Of a stretch of 64,000 bases of DNA, positions 43,505-55,889 are shown one piece after another. The notes below the pieces were generated by a model, which did not search any database, was not told where the DNA came from, and was given only the letters and a program-made list of their open reading frames with translations. How positions within the stretch are numbered: the first letter of the stretch is position 1; each line of letters opens with the position of its first letter. The stretch is from Hetaerina americana (Eukaryota; Arthropoda; Insecta; Odonata; Calopterygidae): NCBI GenBank assembly GCA_022747635.1, contig JAKTNV010000014.1, positions 10,303,110 through 10,367,109 on the forward strand, read 5' to 3'. The position numbers and the translations under genes are program-made.

Positions 43505-46500
43505 CATATTCTCATATGAATCCAGCATTCGATTTTTCTTCATGAAAATGTTTAAAAGGTCGTTGCGCCTTAAATTAATACGGATATGGACCGCGATCGA
43601 TCTTTGCATTCGGTAACTCTCGGGAATGCATATCGATGTTCAAGATTTTGCCGACGCTTTTATTTCATTTCTTCCAAGTTCCAATCATGGAATAGAAAAT
43701 GTTACATTTTTATCCAATTTGAAACATATAGCGTGTTAAAAAAAAGCTACTTCGAGTAATAAATGCCTATATTTGTATTCTCTTTATCCTTTATGAGTTA
43801 TTTGATTGAAACAATAACTAATAACGATACTTATGCAGCTCATAGACAGATGTGTGCTTTGAAAAGGTAGTCGTTTCTTCCAAGTTGCTCCATGATTTAC
43901 GTGCGTTCGCTGGTAGCCCATTCCTTTTGAAGTCAGATCATGGCGCTCGCTGAGCGTTGTACTACTGCGTGCAAATCACACACAAGCGTCCCTTTTTTTT
44001 AAATCTGGTGAGGAAACCATATCTACCATTCGTGATTTAATATTGCATTATTAATAATTCATTAGCGGATCACGTAAAGTGGTAACACTTCCCGCATAAC
44101 AATCTCTTTTTTTTTGCTTTGAAGGCAAGTCAGGTTTATCTAGCTCTTTTCTCATTCTGCCAAGTGTACCGCGTGGCTGCAGCATGTAATGCGTTTAAAA
44201 TATGAATCTCATTGCCGTCCTGAGTAATTTCACACGTTCACAACTGCATACTACTTATCTTGACCATTTTTGTCCTTTCTTTGTGCATCTCAGCTGAAAT
44301 CTGATGCGCTTCTGGGATCATCGATTGGTTGGGCGATATCCGAGAGAATGTTGTTCGGTCATTCAGCTTCACAATTTTTTTAAGGGATGGAGCGTATATG
44401 TCTCATAGAGTATAAACCTGCTTATTTTCACACATAAATTGAACATGACTCTTTTTCGAGTAGTTAAAGTCGCACATGCCCGATTCAGTAGATTGATTTC
44501 AATGAAAATCATTGTGATGTCACACAACCGGTTTTTCGAGTAAATAGACCAGTAAAATACAAGTTCTCCCATGTGACTTGGCCAATAATTGTTTAAATTG
44601 AAGTTATGGTAAACCTAAGCATTCGAAATGGGAATCGCAATGGTTAAAATGCTTTCCAGAATTTTGGGAACTAAATTGGGTCTAAAATGCGTAACAAAAT
44701 GTGCAATTGATGTTTGTAGGCAATAAAACGTAATTGGAACTTGAATTGTATTGTAAAACTGAAATTGCATAAATAATGTGTACACATGCCTCACGTTGCA
44801 ATGAGACTTCCCTATGTAGTTGCAGTGCTCATTAAAAGAACATTTGTTGACAAAGTTATAATCTAGCAAGTCGTTAAACTTAGTATTTATTGAATTTTTC
44901 TTGAGATCTATGGTATTCAGAGGAAGCTGTACATCCATAACTGTAGCTACTGGAGCAGTGTAAACTATTAATCGCAAAGAGTCGATTTATCGAATTTGCG
45001 ACGTGAAAGTACGAAATCGCATTCAAATTCATACACATCATTTGGCATTTACACATTATCACATCGATGCCTACACAACATATGGCATTTACATCGGGGC
45101 TTGCGGCTTATTTCTTAGATTTGAATGCCGGCTTCTTGTCTCAATGTAGGCTATATCAATTGGTTTAAATATATATTCATTCTCTTCTTATATTTTTTAT
45201 GTTGTCAATGGTTTATTGTAAGTATTAATGTTAAATCCCAAAGTAGAACTAGTGTTAGCGGAGAATTACATCGACTGACGATTAGATCTGGTAGCGAAGT
45301 GGACAGTAGACCTGGTAGCAGTAGACGGCGAAGTGGACATCCTTAGATATTACGTTATGATAGTGTAATATTTCTCCCATTACCCTCATTAGAACTATTT
45401 CTCTATGATGTGCCATTTGAAAACTGTTAGCGTGAATTAACACAGTAGAAATCTTGCAGTAAATGTAAATAATGGGAGATCATTTTATTCATCCTATTGA
45501 TAGTACTTAGTAGATCATGTGAGCAGCGTCATGGCCTTTTGAGTAGGACTTTCTTTCGGCTGATGATCGTAAGTTTTCGCGTCCCAATACGGTGGTGGTG
45601 GCGCACCCCATCAGATAAAACCAGCATTTGCGATTTCCTGGGCGTGTATTTATCTGGGAAGCCATCGGCTGAATAGAAAAGGAGCTGGATTCATCACGCT
45701 GAATTTGTGATTTCACACTAAGTGGATACGACGTAAGCTCTAATACCCCCATCAAATCGATTTATGGTTGGTATTAAATTTTTTCGGATCGTTTTTGAAC
45801 CTTAGGACGATTTGGAAATTTATTGGAATAATATTTTCCTCATAATCATTTATTCAATCCATTTCAATATTATAAGGGCATCGTCGGTTCAATGAGAAAT
45901 AAAAAAGTGAAGGTATAGAAGTATATTTATTTCTTATAAAGTAACCGGGAAGAATTTTCTCTGCATTGTTTTATATAAATTCCGGAACCCGTCGCACAAT
46001 TGAGCATATTTTTCAAAATTTCATTGCTTGACGAGTCTTATTTATATGTTGTGCATTAAAATAAGTTGATTGAGTACCTGAATTTCTTTATATTTTTTCC
46101 TTTAGAATTGACGTAATGATAGCAAATGGAGTAATTTCAATTTGGTCGCATTAAAAAAACGACGGTTTATCAAAGAATAGCTAAAAAATAACTCCATGAA
46201 AATTCACAAATAACCCAAACCATGAAGTATCTGATGAAATATTTATTATGATCACCATGTCTGTTAAAATATTTTAATGAAATTGGAAAAATCATGGCGG
46301 ATCAGTGTATGAATTAGTCTCTCGGAGGTACTAAAATAATTTCACATATTTTTCGTTACATGATTGATGCCGAATTGTGATGCCATATTCCCCTCGGCAG
46401 ATATCAATTAAAACAATTAAGTTATCGCGTGGTGAAATAAAATAATCAGCCATTACCTGAGTCGATAATTTTTCATTCAAGTGCAATGCGAGCAGAATGA

Positions 46501-47140
46501 AAGAGCGAACTGGTCTTGATGTCATGTCCATAACGAATATATTGTTTGATGTTTCGGCAGGGAAACTTAGCAATGAATCAATCATTTTTGCCCACCTACG
46601 AGTGGAGTCGGGTGAAAAAGTTATTATTCTCTAAGCTTGAGATGTATGATTTGGATAACGATTGCAGCAGAGGAAGGCGTTTTCCGAGAGAGTTATAGTC
46701 TCGAGAGCGAATTCAATGCGTTGATTACGTCATGCTCACGTGATCAGTCGTCAATCGTGTTGCGAATGGCACGATAAATGGATAGCCGGAAATCTTAACG
46801 ACGGTAAATCGAATTGTTGGGAACACATTAACCACTTATCTTAGTTTTCCTAACCGCTTTAGCCATCAGGTATCGAAAAAGTTAGCATTCACTACATTGA
46901 AGTATTTTGCCTGAATTATTAGGCTTAGCAAACCCGCCGCTACTGTAATGAAGAGCCGACGCTGGAACGAATTTTACACGCTTTCCAAAGATGCGCGGTT
47001 ATTAATGTTATTTTATGCTTTAAAATTGAATCCAAGTGGGGTTGCATTGCTATATATTCCAGTAAATTAATCAGTAATAAATTTCCTAATACCATTGGTT
47101 GAAGTGAATCGCCAAAGAAGCAACACCAAGGTCGTCTTGC
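43505..47140. other. Unannotated AT-rich sequence
   Basis: Includes a 120-codon minus-strand frame (44615-44977) with no recognised motif. It also includes a small imperfect duplication of CTGGTAGC and GAAGTGGACA words at 45288-45340. Neither supports a gene. Confidence 0.4.
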
Positions 47141-47149
47141 GCCGGTTAT

Positions 47150-47480
47150 CTGGCGCCGCAGATGACAGGCGGTGTGCAGGGGACGCGAGGCTGTGGTAAA
47201 TAATCCTTCGAAGAGGGAGGGAGAACGGAAAACGAGAGGAAAGGAATCACTAGAAGCGTGCAAAATGTAAGGAGGGAGAATGGTTTTTACGGCAAGTCCG
47301 TGCGCTGGCCGACCCGAGGCCAAGCTAGTTTGAGGTCACGTGACTCGGGGATGACGTCACCCCCGGAGCATCAGAAAAGCTACAAGGACGATCGTCTTTG
47401 CACCGAAGAGATCATCGACTCCTCTCCGCTTCCTTCTCCTCCACCCTGGCCGTTGCGAACGCCCCATGGATAGAGTCGCC
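47150..47480. promoter_or_regulatory. GC-rich patch with adjacent E-box and CRE palindromes
   Basis: GTCACGTGAC (47335-47344) is a perfect palindrome with a CACGTG E-box. TGACTC follows, and TGACGTCA, a full CRE, lies at 47352-47359. Upstream is a GA-rich, CG-containing stretch. Two such sites within 25 bases is unlikely by chance in AT-rich DNA and suggests regulatory function, but no transcript start or exon is recognisable. Confidence 0.35.
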
Positions 47481-47484
47481 GTTG

Positions 47485-47660
47485 AAAGTCAATTCAAATG
47501 TTTGGTCATTTAAAATGGAAGGAGCGGTTATCCATAAGTATATATACAGTCAACTGCCTCGTGGAAGGGTGGAATGGCCATTTTATTATGATCTGTACTT
47601 TTTTATTTCACATGCATGCTGTTCAGCATAGCTACGCACCATGCAAGAAGCGTACAAAAT
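47485..47660. other. Unannotated spacer
   Basis: No feature recognised. Confidence 0.35.
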
Positions 47661-47664
47661 GCAT

Positions 47665-47740
47665 GCTGCATAGATAGATAGATAAACGTCTTTATTCGGG
47701 CGAACTTGAGACCATATGGTCCGAACGCACAGATTATTAA
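47665..47740 (-). repeat. 3' end of an unidentified retroelement with TCTA tail
   Basis: On the minus strand, CGGACCATATGGTCTCAAGT leads to GCCCGAATAAAGACG and then a TTTATCTATCTATCTATG tail. A polyadenylation-like AATAAA followed by a simple tetranucleotide tail is typical of non-LTR or SINE 3' ends. The body upstream is not recognisable. Confidence 0.4.
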
Positions 47741-47744
47741 TTTG

Positions 47745-50640
47745 CTCTCCTGGGTAAGAGAAAAAGTTCGATGTGAAATAATGAAAATGAATTGTAATTT
47801 ATTTTTAAATTTGATACGTTATAAAAACCTTTTAAATTTCTATTGAAACAGTCGTGTTTTGTGCTATCGAGTTTTGTTTCGTTATTTTAGGTTCTTAAAT
47901 ATTTCGAAAGTTTGGAAAGAACGTTTCATGCATAGGCGCTTAGCTGATATGGTGGGGGGGATATTTCCAAATGTGTAATTCGTTAAGGGCCATTTATAGC
48001 TAATTATTATTTTCCTTTGAGTGACTGAATTTCTCTTCCCTTTCTTTTTCGCAAAATATATCTTCTTTCATCAGGAAATACCGTTTTCTGAAAAATCATT
48101 CAGGAAGTAAAATATTCTATATATAACCCTTTACGTATTGAGGAGTATATTCTTACACCGAATGTACGTAATGGCAGCAATATGATTTCATCGCACACAT
48201 GAAGTTGCTGCTAATAATTCATCATCAAAGCAATGAACCGAAACAGAAGTATTTATATTTTCCAGAAGATATCTGGGAAGGGAACGTTGTATCCATTCTT
48301 TTTCCATCACAATTTGGATTAAAGCACGTGATTGCAATAACATCTGCTTACTATTGCTAATATCACTAATATTATGGGCATTAATGGTGCCATTATTTTC
48401 CCATACAATTTGGTACTAAAAATACTTGCGATTACAAATATATTTTGATCGAGCTGAACATTCACTGCCGGGTGCCTTTAACAAGAAAGTTACCATCAAT
48501 TCATTTCGACGGAAAAGACGCCCATAGTTGCCGAACTTCGTGTGGCCTTCGGCTTCAGGGGCAGATGCGTTTTTGCCATGGAAGCATTAGCCGCCATTAT
48601 ACGTATCAAAAGAAAATTTCCGCAATAGACTATTAAAATCACCAACCAGTAGTATCTAGCATGTAGTAAAAGTACTAATTTTTGGAAGAGTGTATTTGTC
48701 CAGATCATTTGAGTCATTTGCGACAAATTAGGAAGCATTAAGGGCAAGTACGGAATGGAAGGGATAACGGAAAGAAGGATGGAGCGAAGACAGGCGATTG
48801 GCATTATTCCATTCACTCAGCAAAGAACACTATAGGGACCACAGGTCAACGTTCCATACAATACGTCGAGTATCGAAATAGAATCACTCCCACCTTCTCC
48901 ATCATCCCTCCAAAAACTTTCTCATGTGGAAATATCGTTATACGAGTATATTCGTAGGTTTCATGGAATGTTTTACGGTTAGCAATTTTTGTGACGCTAA
49001 ACATTTGAATGAGGAACATTGGAAATTTTTATCAGGAATATTATTACGAAGATTTATATTCTCCTTTCTTTTAGGGAGACATTCCTTTTTCCAATGTTTT
49101 CCATGCTTTATATTATTGTTATCGATTGCATATAATAGCCAGATTCATCATTTTCGACAAAATTTTACATTTTACGGCTTAAAAATGTATAATTATTCCT
49201 TAGCAAGTAACCGCAACCTCGGCCCCTGTTATCGTGGAAAAAGCTTACGTGTTTCCATATGAGTAACTTTGCGATGCAATGCTATAGCATATTATGCCAG
49301 TGAGAGTACGGAATATCACGCATGCGTTTTTGTATGTCAGGTCTCATTGCTTATATTTCTGCCTCTTCAGTGATGGATTGTGCGGTGGTATATCTTTTCT
49401 TTCGCCAATATTTTTGTGTCTTAGTAGTTGATTGGTGGCCAGGTTCCGAACATGAATGTTCAGCGATGGCTGACGGGTGAAAATCTAAATAAAATGAAAC
49501 GGAAATAATTAAAAAAATAAATGAAAAAAGAGACGGATATCAAGAAGTTTCAGCCTGGAAAATAATATTCAGAGAACAGTTGGCCAATTAGAAATGCCAA
49601 AAAGGGCCATTACGACGAACAGACAATCAAATCGTTCGGAGTCGACTCGTAGTCTCTGTTTATCTATGCGAGCCAGGCAGAAATAGAATAAATAAAATGC
49701 CAATGAAAAGTTATATAAGTTTTTGTGTTTAAATGATAAAAAACAACACAAAACCTTTAGACAAACAGTTTCAAAAACTCTGCAAGCCAATATTACGTTT
49801 TTTTTGTCCATTTTACCATTCTTGTGAATGAGGGTGGGCAAGTGCGGCCATTTTATTTTGTATATCATTGCTTCTTATGTATTTTTTCATTTTTTAGTAT
49901 CAAGTTCCATACATGTGGTTGAAAAATGGGTAAATAACCCCCATTGTTGTATTTATTCAGCATTACTCCTTCCAGGTTTTGATTTAAAAATATCGCTCAC
50001 TAGCAACCCTATCTTTCTACTTCATATTCACTTACACTGCAAAGGAGCACTAATCATTTGCGCAATTTGCCATTTTTATTTCGTTTTTTCACCGCGAATG
50101 AACAACGAAGCGTTGGAGAGACGTCTCACCGGAACAGTGGCTAGGTTCGGGCCCTTGGGTCCCTTACTTTTGAGTGGCACGTCGCAAGTCACTTCAGGTT
50201 CGAGCAAGACGCTTCCAGGGGAGAGGGAGGGCGAGGAAACTTGTCGTCACCGAAAACAGCGAACTAGACGGCATCCCCGGAGGAAGAAGTATGAATCCAC
50301 TTGCGAAGGGATTATCTCTTTTAAAGGGTATCAGACAGAATGGAATTATTAATTTCCCAGAGGAAAATAGCCTCTTTCAAAAATGTTGGTCGGTTCGGTC
50401 ACTTCAGTAAAGGCCAATTTCGGAAATTCCCTCTGGTATATATTAGCTATATCAAATGTGCTCACTACGAGAGATGTTTGTGGTGTGGCAGCCGAAGGCG
50501 AATAGACACCCGGCGAAGGCATACTACATAAGGTGTATTAATCGTATGAACGGCTGTCGTGCCAAATGATCACTGCTTAACGTCTCATTTAGCGGGCGGA
50601 GTCTTAAAAGTTTGTAAGCTCTCCAGAATGGCTTTCCAGT
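47745..50640. other. Unannotated sequence
   Basis: A GC-richer patch at 50.09-50.31 kb gives open frames of 174 and 78 codons in different phases without known motifs. The rest is AT-rich and featureless. Confidence 0.4.
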
Positions 50641-50669
50641 GTAGATCGTAATAATGGACAATTAAAGCT

Positions 50670-50830
50670 CATCTACATTAACTTCGAACCCGGGCCCTCG
50701 GCATGGAATACCAATACGCTGTCCATCTCAAACGGCCGGAAATCCATTGTGAGATGAGAACCTAACACCATGCCTATGGGCAGGGTGCCAATTGGATTTA
50801 CTATCACCTTGCCACCGACCTTAACGCATC
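50670..50830 (-). repeat. Degenerate tRNA-like SINE
   Basis: On the minus strand, TTTGAGATGGACAGCGTATT (weak A-box) precedes GAGGGCCCGGGTTCGAAGTT (B-box). The upstream flank contains GCCCATAGGCATGGTGTTAG. No second copy in the window confirms the family. Confidence 0.4.
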
Positions 50831-51123
50831 GATGCAATTCGGCGAGGAAATCCTAAGGAATCATTTTGATTTCATATATAATAGCATAGCGATTTCTACG
50901 CTCAAAAATTTCCTTGAAGATTAATCTTGAAATGCTGGCTAAAACACTTTACATGTCGTCCCTTTCAGTGAGTGCACTGCTGTTTTATGAAGCATCTCAA
51001 CTCACTGCAATCTCTTTGAAGATAAAGTTAAACAACACAAAATTCGGTTAATTTTTGTATTTATTGTAGGTCCGCTTCTTCCTTATTTTGTGGGAACATT
51101 AATGAGGTGGCATAATTTCCACT

Positions 51124-51258
51124 ATCCGTATTAAAAGATGATGTACTTTTCCACAGAATTGATTGAATTCTGTCATTACTTCTTTTATAATTTAATAAAT
51201 TATTCAATTAATTCTGGAATCAATTGTGTGCATAAGTACAACATCTTTTAATATGGAT
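51124..51258. repeat. MITE-like palindromic element (135 bp)
   Basis: Left end ATCCGTATTAAAAGATGATG and right end, inverted, ATCCATATTAAAAGATGTTG continue as imperfect inverted repeats for about 45 bases each. The arms share GTACTT and CAATTGATT/GAATTGATT blocks around an AT-rich centre. This is the structure of a small non-autonomous DNA transposon or an inverted duplication. No protein is encoded and target duplications are not clear. Confidence 0.7.
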
Positions 51259-51264
51259 GATATA

Positions 51265-52380
51265 GACTCGAAGTGAAAAATGATACTGTAGAGTATGTTC
51301 TCTCCAATTCTTCTTTCGCACACGGCTGAAAATTTTTAATATTGATATGTAACATAAATTTGACCTACGCTGGATTGTTATGATAGCTAACAGTACGTAA
51401 CAGATTTATGGACTATGAGTATAAGTGCTGTGCATGGATAGTTAACGGTGTATTAAAGGAGAATTTAGTGTATCCATCAATTTATATATGACTACTTAGG
51501 AAATTTTCAGTTGTTTTTAAAGATTACATACACCAATGTAATACGTATTTAATATGATTAACGAAGCGCTTCATCGAAAATGGTGACCGTTTTGGTAAAA
51601 CCCCTCGTTACTTCAAGATTACGTAATGTAAAATCACTGTATAGAAAGAAGAGAATCACCTATATTCTATTGATCAACTTATCTATCTTTCCCCGTTTCG
51701 CTGCGGTCTCTGGACTAAGAAACTTATTCTCATACTTTCGTTATTGAAGCGGCTGAGAATGGCCATAGAAATATATAGTATTTGCCAACGATACAGTGGT
51801 TTACCGTGATATTCGTGATCCTAAGGACACATCAGTTTTGTCAGATGACGTTAATGCTAACAACGCGGGCTCGACACTTCACAATTGGAATTATACTTAA
51901 AAATAGGCGTAGTGATGAATTTATGGTAAAAGAGCAATTGTATATATACATTGATCTGAATGATGGTTTGGAGATTCCGCCTGCCAGCTACATCATAGAG
52001 CAGAAGTGTTGTCCTGTATCCCTCCAATATCATTTGGGAATGTCGTCTTCATATGGAGAGAGCACTTTGTCATTTTAACGCCGTTGGTCCTTCAATCTAG
52101 GACGAACAAAGGGTCGATCGAACTCGGTTAAGGTTCGTTCTCGGACATATCGCATAGACTTTTATTGATCTCCCGAATTTCAATGGAGACCAGCTTTGCT
52201 TTGTTTACTCCCTTATGTTATGGCCGCCCAACGTGAAGAGTTCAGTCAAACTCAGTTTAAATCGGTTATCTTTCCCGCCCGTTGCAAATTCAAGGCCATC
52301 GGTCGTACCGTGCGAATGCGGCAGATAAAGGGTACGCAGGAGAGTCGCAGAGTTGTTCCAGTAATCTTAGCCACTGTTTA
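51265..52380. other. Unannotated sequence
   Basis: No recognised gene or repeat in this stretch upstream of the tRNA gene. Confidence 0.4.
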
Positions 52381-52385
52381 CAAGA

Positions 52386-52458
52386 GCCCGGATAGCTCAG
52401 TCGGTAGAGCATTAGGCTTTTAACCTAAGGGTCCAGGGTTCAAGTCCCTGTTCGGGCG
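52386..52458 (+). tRNA. tRNA-Lys-TTT: tRNA-Lys(UUU)
   Basis: A complete 73-base cloverleaf. The acceptor stem is GCCCGGA with TTCGGGC (one G-U pair), followed by discriminator G. The D-arm is AGCTCAGTCGGTAGAGC. The anticodon stem is TTAGG with CCTAA around loop CTTTTAA, so the anticodon is TTT at 52419-52421. The T-arm is CAGGGTTCAAGTCCCTG. It matches the conserved animal nuclear lysine tRNA, decoding AAA and AAG in cytoplasmic translation. Internal A and B boxes are canonical and no intron is present. All stems pair and a T-run follows at once, so it is probably transcribed by pol III, unlike the tRNA-derived repeats elsewhere in the window. Confidence 0.95.
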
Positions 52459-52461
52459 AAA

Positions 52462-52468
52462 TTTTTTT
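52462..52468 (+). terminator. RNA polymerase III T7 terminator
   Basis: Seven consecutive T residues start four bases after the tRNA-Lys discriminator base. This is a standard strong pol III termination signal. Confidence 0.85.
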
Positions 52469-52469
52469 C

Positions 52470-55400
52470 TCTTGAATTTCAACCCGTAATGATGTGATTT
52501 TCATTACAGTCTGTTCATCGCAGTGTGTAAGCGTTTATATAATTTTCTTCCTACAAATTCTTGCTTGACTCCGTCAGTTTTTCTGGGAATAGTAATTTGT
52601 AAATAATTTTCCCAAGGCACCCTCGTAAATAGTTACGTTCAGTGCGCTGTCTCGCTGATTTTTTTTCTAGCCAACGGTTTACGTATGACAAAATACATTT
52701 CTCTGTAGATACTTTTATAATGCAGGAAACAAACAACTAATTGTACGTTACCTCTCAAATTTAATATTTATTTAAACTATTTCAATGAACTTTTAATTTT
52801 TTCGCTCTTAACTTGATTGCGCTGCTACCGGTTTCGACGCTAAACGTTTTGTCGACGAATATCATTGGCTGACGGTATTTGCTATTGGTATATAGATGTC
52901 GCCTATGCGTCATAACCGGTAGTAGTGTAAAATATTTCGTGCGAAAAAATACAAAGTTTACCAGCTCAGTGGTCATGGATTTTGAAAGAGTATTGCATGA
53001 AACCTTTGAACTTAATGTTACTTATTTGTATGCGGGAACATGTTCTCAGTATTATAGATCTAAGTGTAATATTTTCACTTGTCCATTCAAGTGCATCCAA
53101 CTATTTAGAGTGCTTACATAAGCCGATGTGCCTTACAAAGGGTAAACTAAATTGAATCAGGTTCATTTTTAATCCTTATTTGTATTCCTTTATTATATTA
53201 TACCCGTAGTCGTTGGGCTCATAGTACCGCGGTTACCAGATAGTATGACGCTAATACGCATCTTCCTCCCTACCCTCGGCGCTAAATGGAACTTGCTATC
53301 GCATTTTTCTTCGTTTGTCATCAGTAGCTCTTCCCGGCGATGCGCTCATTTCCACGATGGACAAATTTTCGTGAAAGATAACAGTTTAAGACGTCGTAAG
53401 CGTGCGATCACTCGCTAAGGGCGCGTCTTAGCGTCTTGACGTAGTTTCATCTAGTTCGTGCGTCTGCTCTCGACCACTGTTTACCACGCCATGTTGCCTA
53501 ACGCTTGTAAGACGCAAGTTCGTGATAAAATGTCACCCTTTTGCGCGGTGCGCTCTAATTGTCACATCCTTTCTTCCTCGTTTTTTTCCTTAGTCATCTG
53601 GACTAATACTCTCTCGTGCTATTCCTCTGTTCGTTGTTTTTTCCTCTGCGGGAAATTGTTTTTCATCTGCAGTTTTGTCAAAGCGGTTCACATTTTATCC
53701 ACCATAGAATTCATATTCCAATTACATATACATCGATTGACTATAAATCTCCGAGATCCGCCGTGCCACGTGTAATTTTTTTAAATTTATCAGTTAATTC
53801 ATCCAAACTCCAAAATTATGACAATTTTTTTCTCATGTCTAAAAATCTAATAGGGGTATAATTTTACCTGTACCTTTGACTTTTTTATGTAGCTGATTAA
53901 TTCGGTGAGTTGATCACCGTCACAATATTTGGGGTTAGGGCTACGTTGTCAGAACTTGACATATGCGTGTGCATTTTTGAATCGATTTGTCGAAAATGTT
54001 ATTTAAATTCTCGTTCGGTTCGCATTTGCGCAGACTAATTTTCGATATGACATTTTGTGGTATGTCTCCCTGTATCAATTGATATATCGACCTGCTGCAT
54101 CGATTTTCGTCATTGATAATAGTGAGGGGTTAAACAGATGGTTTTGTTCTAAAATCTTTAAGTTTCGCCTTATTGCCTCGGTAATCGTTTTTTTTTAAAT
54201 CGAAGATTGATATTGGATCGATGCATCACACAGTTTTAATTGATGTCACTATGTGAGGCATTGCACTGCTTAGGACTCGTCATCGTTTTGCAATTTCCCA
54301 TGACCATTACGCATCAAAGTCCGGGTATCGGAATATTGCTCATCCCTGTTCGCGGTTTACGACACTTTCATCTTAATCTGTCCGATCACTGAAAGGTTTC
54401 ATTAAATTTTGTCTCAATTGTTTGCAGTCTCCTTTCATTACCTTACTGACGTAAAGGCAGAATTTACTTTCATAGTATTGCACCTTCTTCATAGGTATCG
54501 GTAATGTATCGATACTGATGCGCTGCCAGATCTGTAGGTAAGGCAAATTCTTGTTCCGTTTGGACACCCGAAGAAAAGCGGAAAACAAATTTGCCTTAAT
54601 GACGGTTGTATTCATTTCTCAATGTATTTTCTTGGTTTAACCTGCGTTTGTTCCACTCGACCACGTTACATCAACACGCATTGAAGCAACACGAGTTCTT
54701 TGTTTGACCATTTCTAATGATACCAGTAACGCCGTGGGAATTGCTTCGTTTTCATGCTGGGCGATGAAACTTTCCACGCTGTTTGAAGTTCCCCCTCAAT
54801 AGCGGTTTGAGTTATTTCTCCGATCACTATCTCTGTACGGACAAAGCATCTCTGTTACTCACAGTAAAACATACTCCCCTCACCCACCCGTCTGGATTAC
54901 GCAACATTCCCGAACGTTCTCCTCTCAAGAGCATCTCGCCTGGAGAACAATCATTCCCTTTCGAGATTGGGATTTCCTAATGTGATCTTCAGAAAGTCGT
55001 GCCTCGAGATGACGGGACCTCTAAGAGGTTTTACAAGTCGACGATCCATACATTAATGCAACGTTGCTCTTATCTCTTGCCACCTCACGTTCTCCTTACA
55101 CATATTCTCTCCTCCACGCAGCTCCTCCCTCACTCATCTCGCTTCAGTTTTTTGGTCCAGAGGCGTCCCGTGGAGTGCCATTCGATAGCCGGATGATGAC
55201 ATCGCCGTATCGTCGAGGTCTCTTTCGATCAATCCGCAGCACCATCGACAGATGAGTGGACTAATATTCAATCTCGCCACCAATTCCTTGCTGTGGCAGG
55301 ATACGTAATTACGTATTCATAGAGATAGTTCAGGAAACGCGGCCGCATCGTCAACACGCTAGTAATCGTAGAAAAAGTTGTTGCTGTCCCTCAGAATGAA

Positions 55401-55870
55401 ACACACTTGATTGATGACCAGTTTGGAGACAAGTTACCATCTTCAAAGGGTGAAACTCGGTGTTGAAACCGGTTGGGATTAAAGTGTATGTTATTCTGTT
55501 GACAGCACCTTTTTTCCCTCTCCAACCTATGGAGTAGTTCCACCTAGTGTCGCCATAAACCACTGCATAGACGTAATTTGCCAGCGTTGAATTGATTACG
55601 AGCGAAATCTCTTTCTATCCTGCTTAAATCCTTTGATGTTTCAGCTCACATTCTCCTTTGTGTGGCTTGTAAACGGATATTTGTAAAAAATACTGTTAGA
55701 CTGTCAAATCCATATACATATTCGTGAATCACATGATATTTTTTAAGGCACCAACCATGGAAAAAGGATATTTTAGCTTAATATTTTTTATGAGTAAACA
55801 TTTTTTTCGAATATCCCCTAAGTCTGACACGATTGTAACATCATATTTAAAATATTCACCTACATGGCAT
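52470..55870. other. Unannotated sequence with two ACCGGTT-type repeat motifs
   Basis: Near 52826 the plus strand has TACCGGTTTCGACGCTAAAC. Near 55425-55480 there is GTTACCATCTTCAAAGGGTG and later TTGAAACCGGTTGGGATTAA. AACCGGTTTCGA words paired with CATCTTCA words are common in dispersed arthropod repeats, so these may be fragments of one family. Otherwise no gene is seen. Confidence 0.3.
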
Positions 55871-55877
55871 TGAAATG

Positions 55878-55887
55878 CCCCCCCCCC
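55878..55887 (+). repeat. Poly-C homopolymer (10 C)
   Basis: Uninterrupted C-run in AT-rich DNA. Confidence 0.9.
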
Positions 55888-55889
55888 AA

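Noticed and set aside
44615..44977. 120-codon minus-strand frame
   Set aside because: Looks protein-like in composition but has no recognised family and no supporting splice or promoter context.
49828..50352. 174-codon frame with a basic C-terminal part
   Set aside because: No recognisable motif; the second half coincides with a GC-rich patch open in more than one phase. It could be an exon of a novel gene, but nothing supports that.
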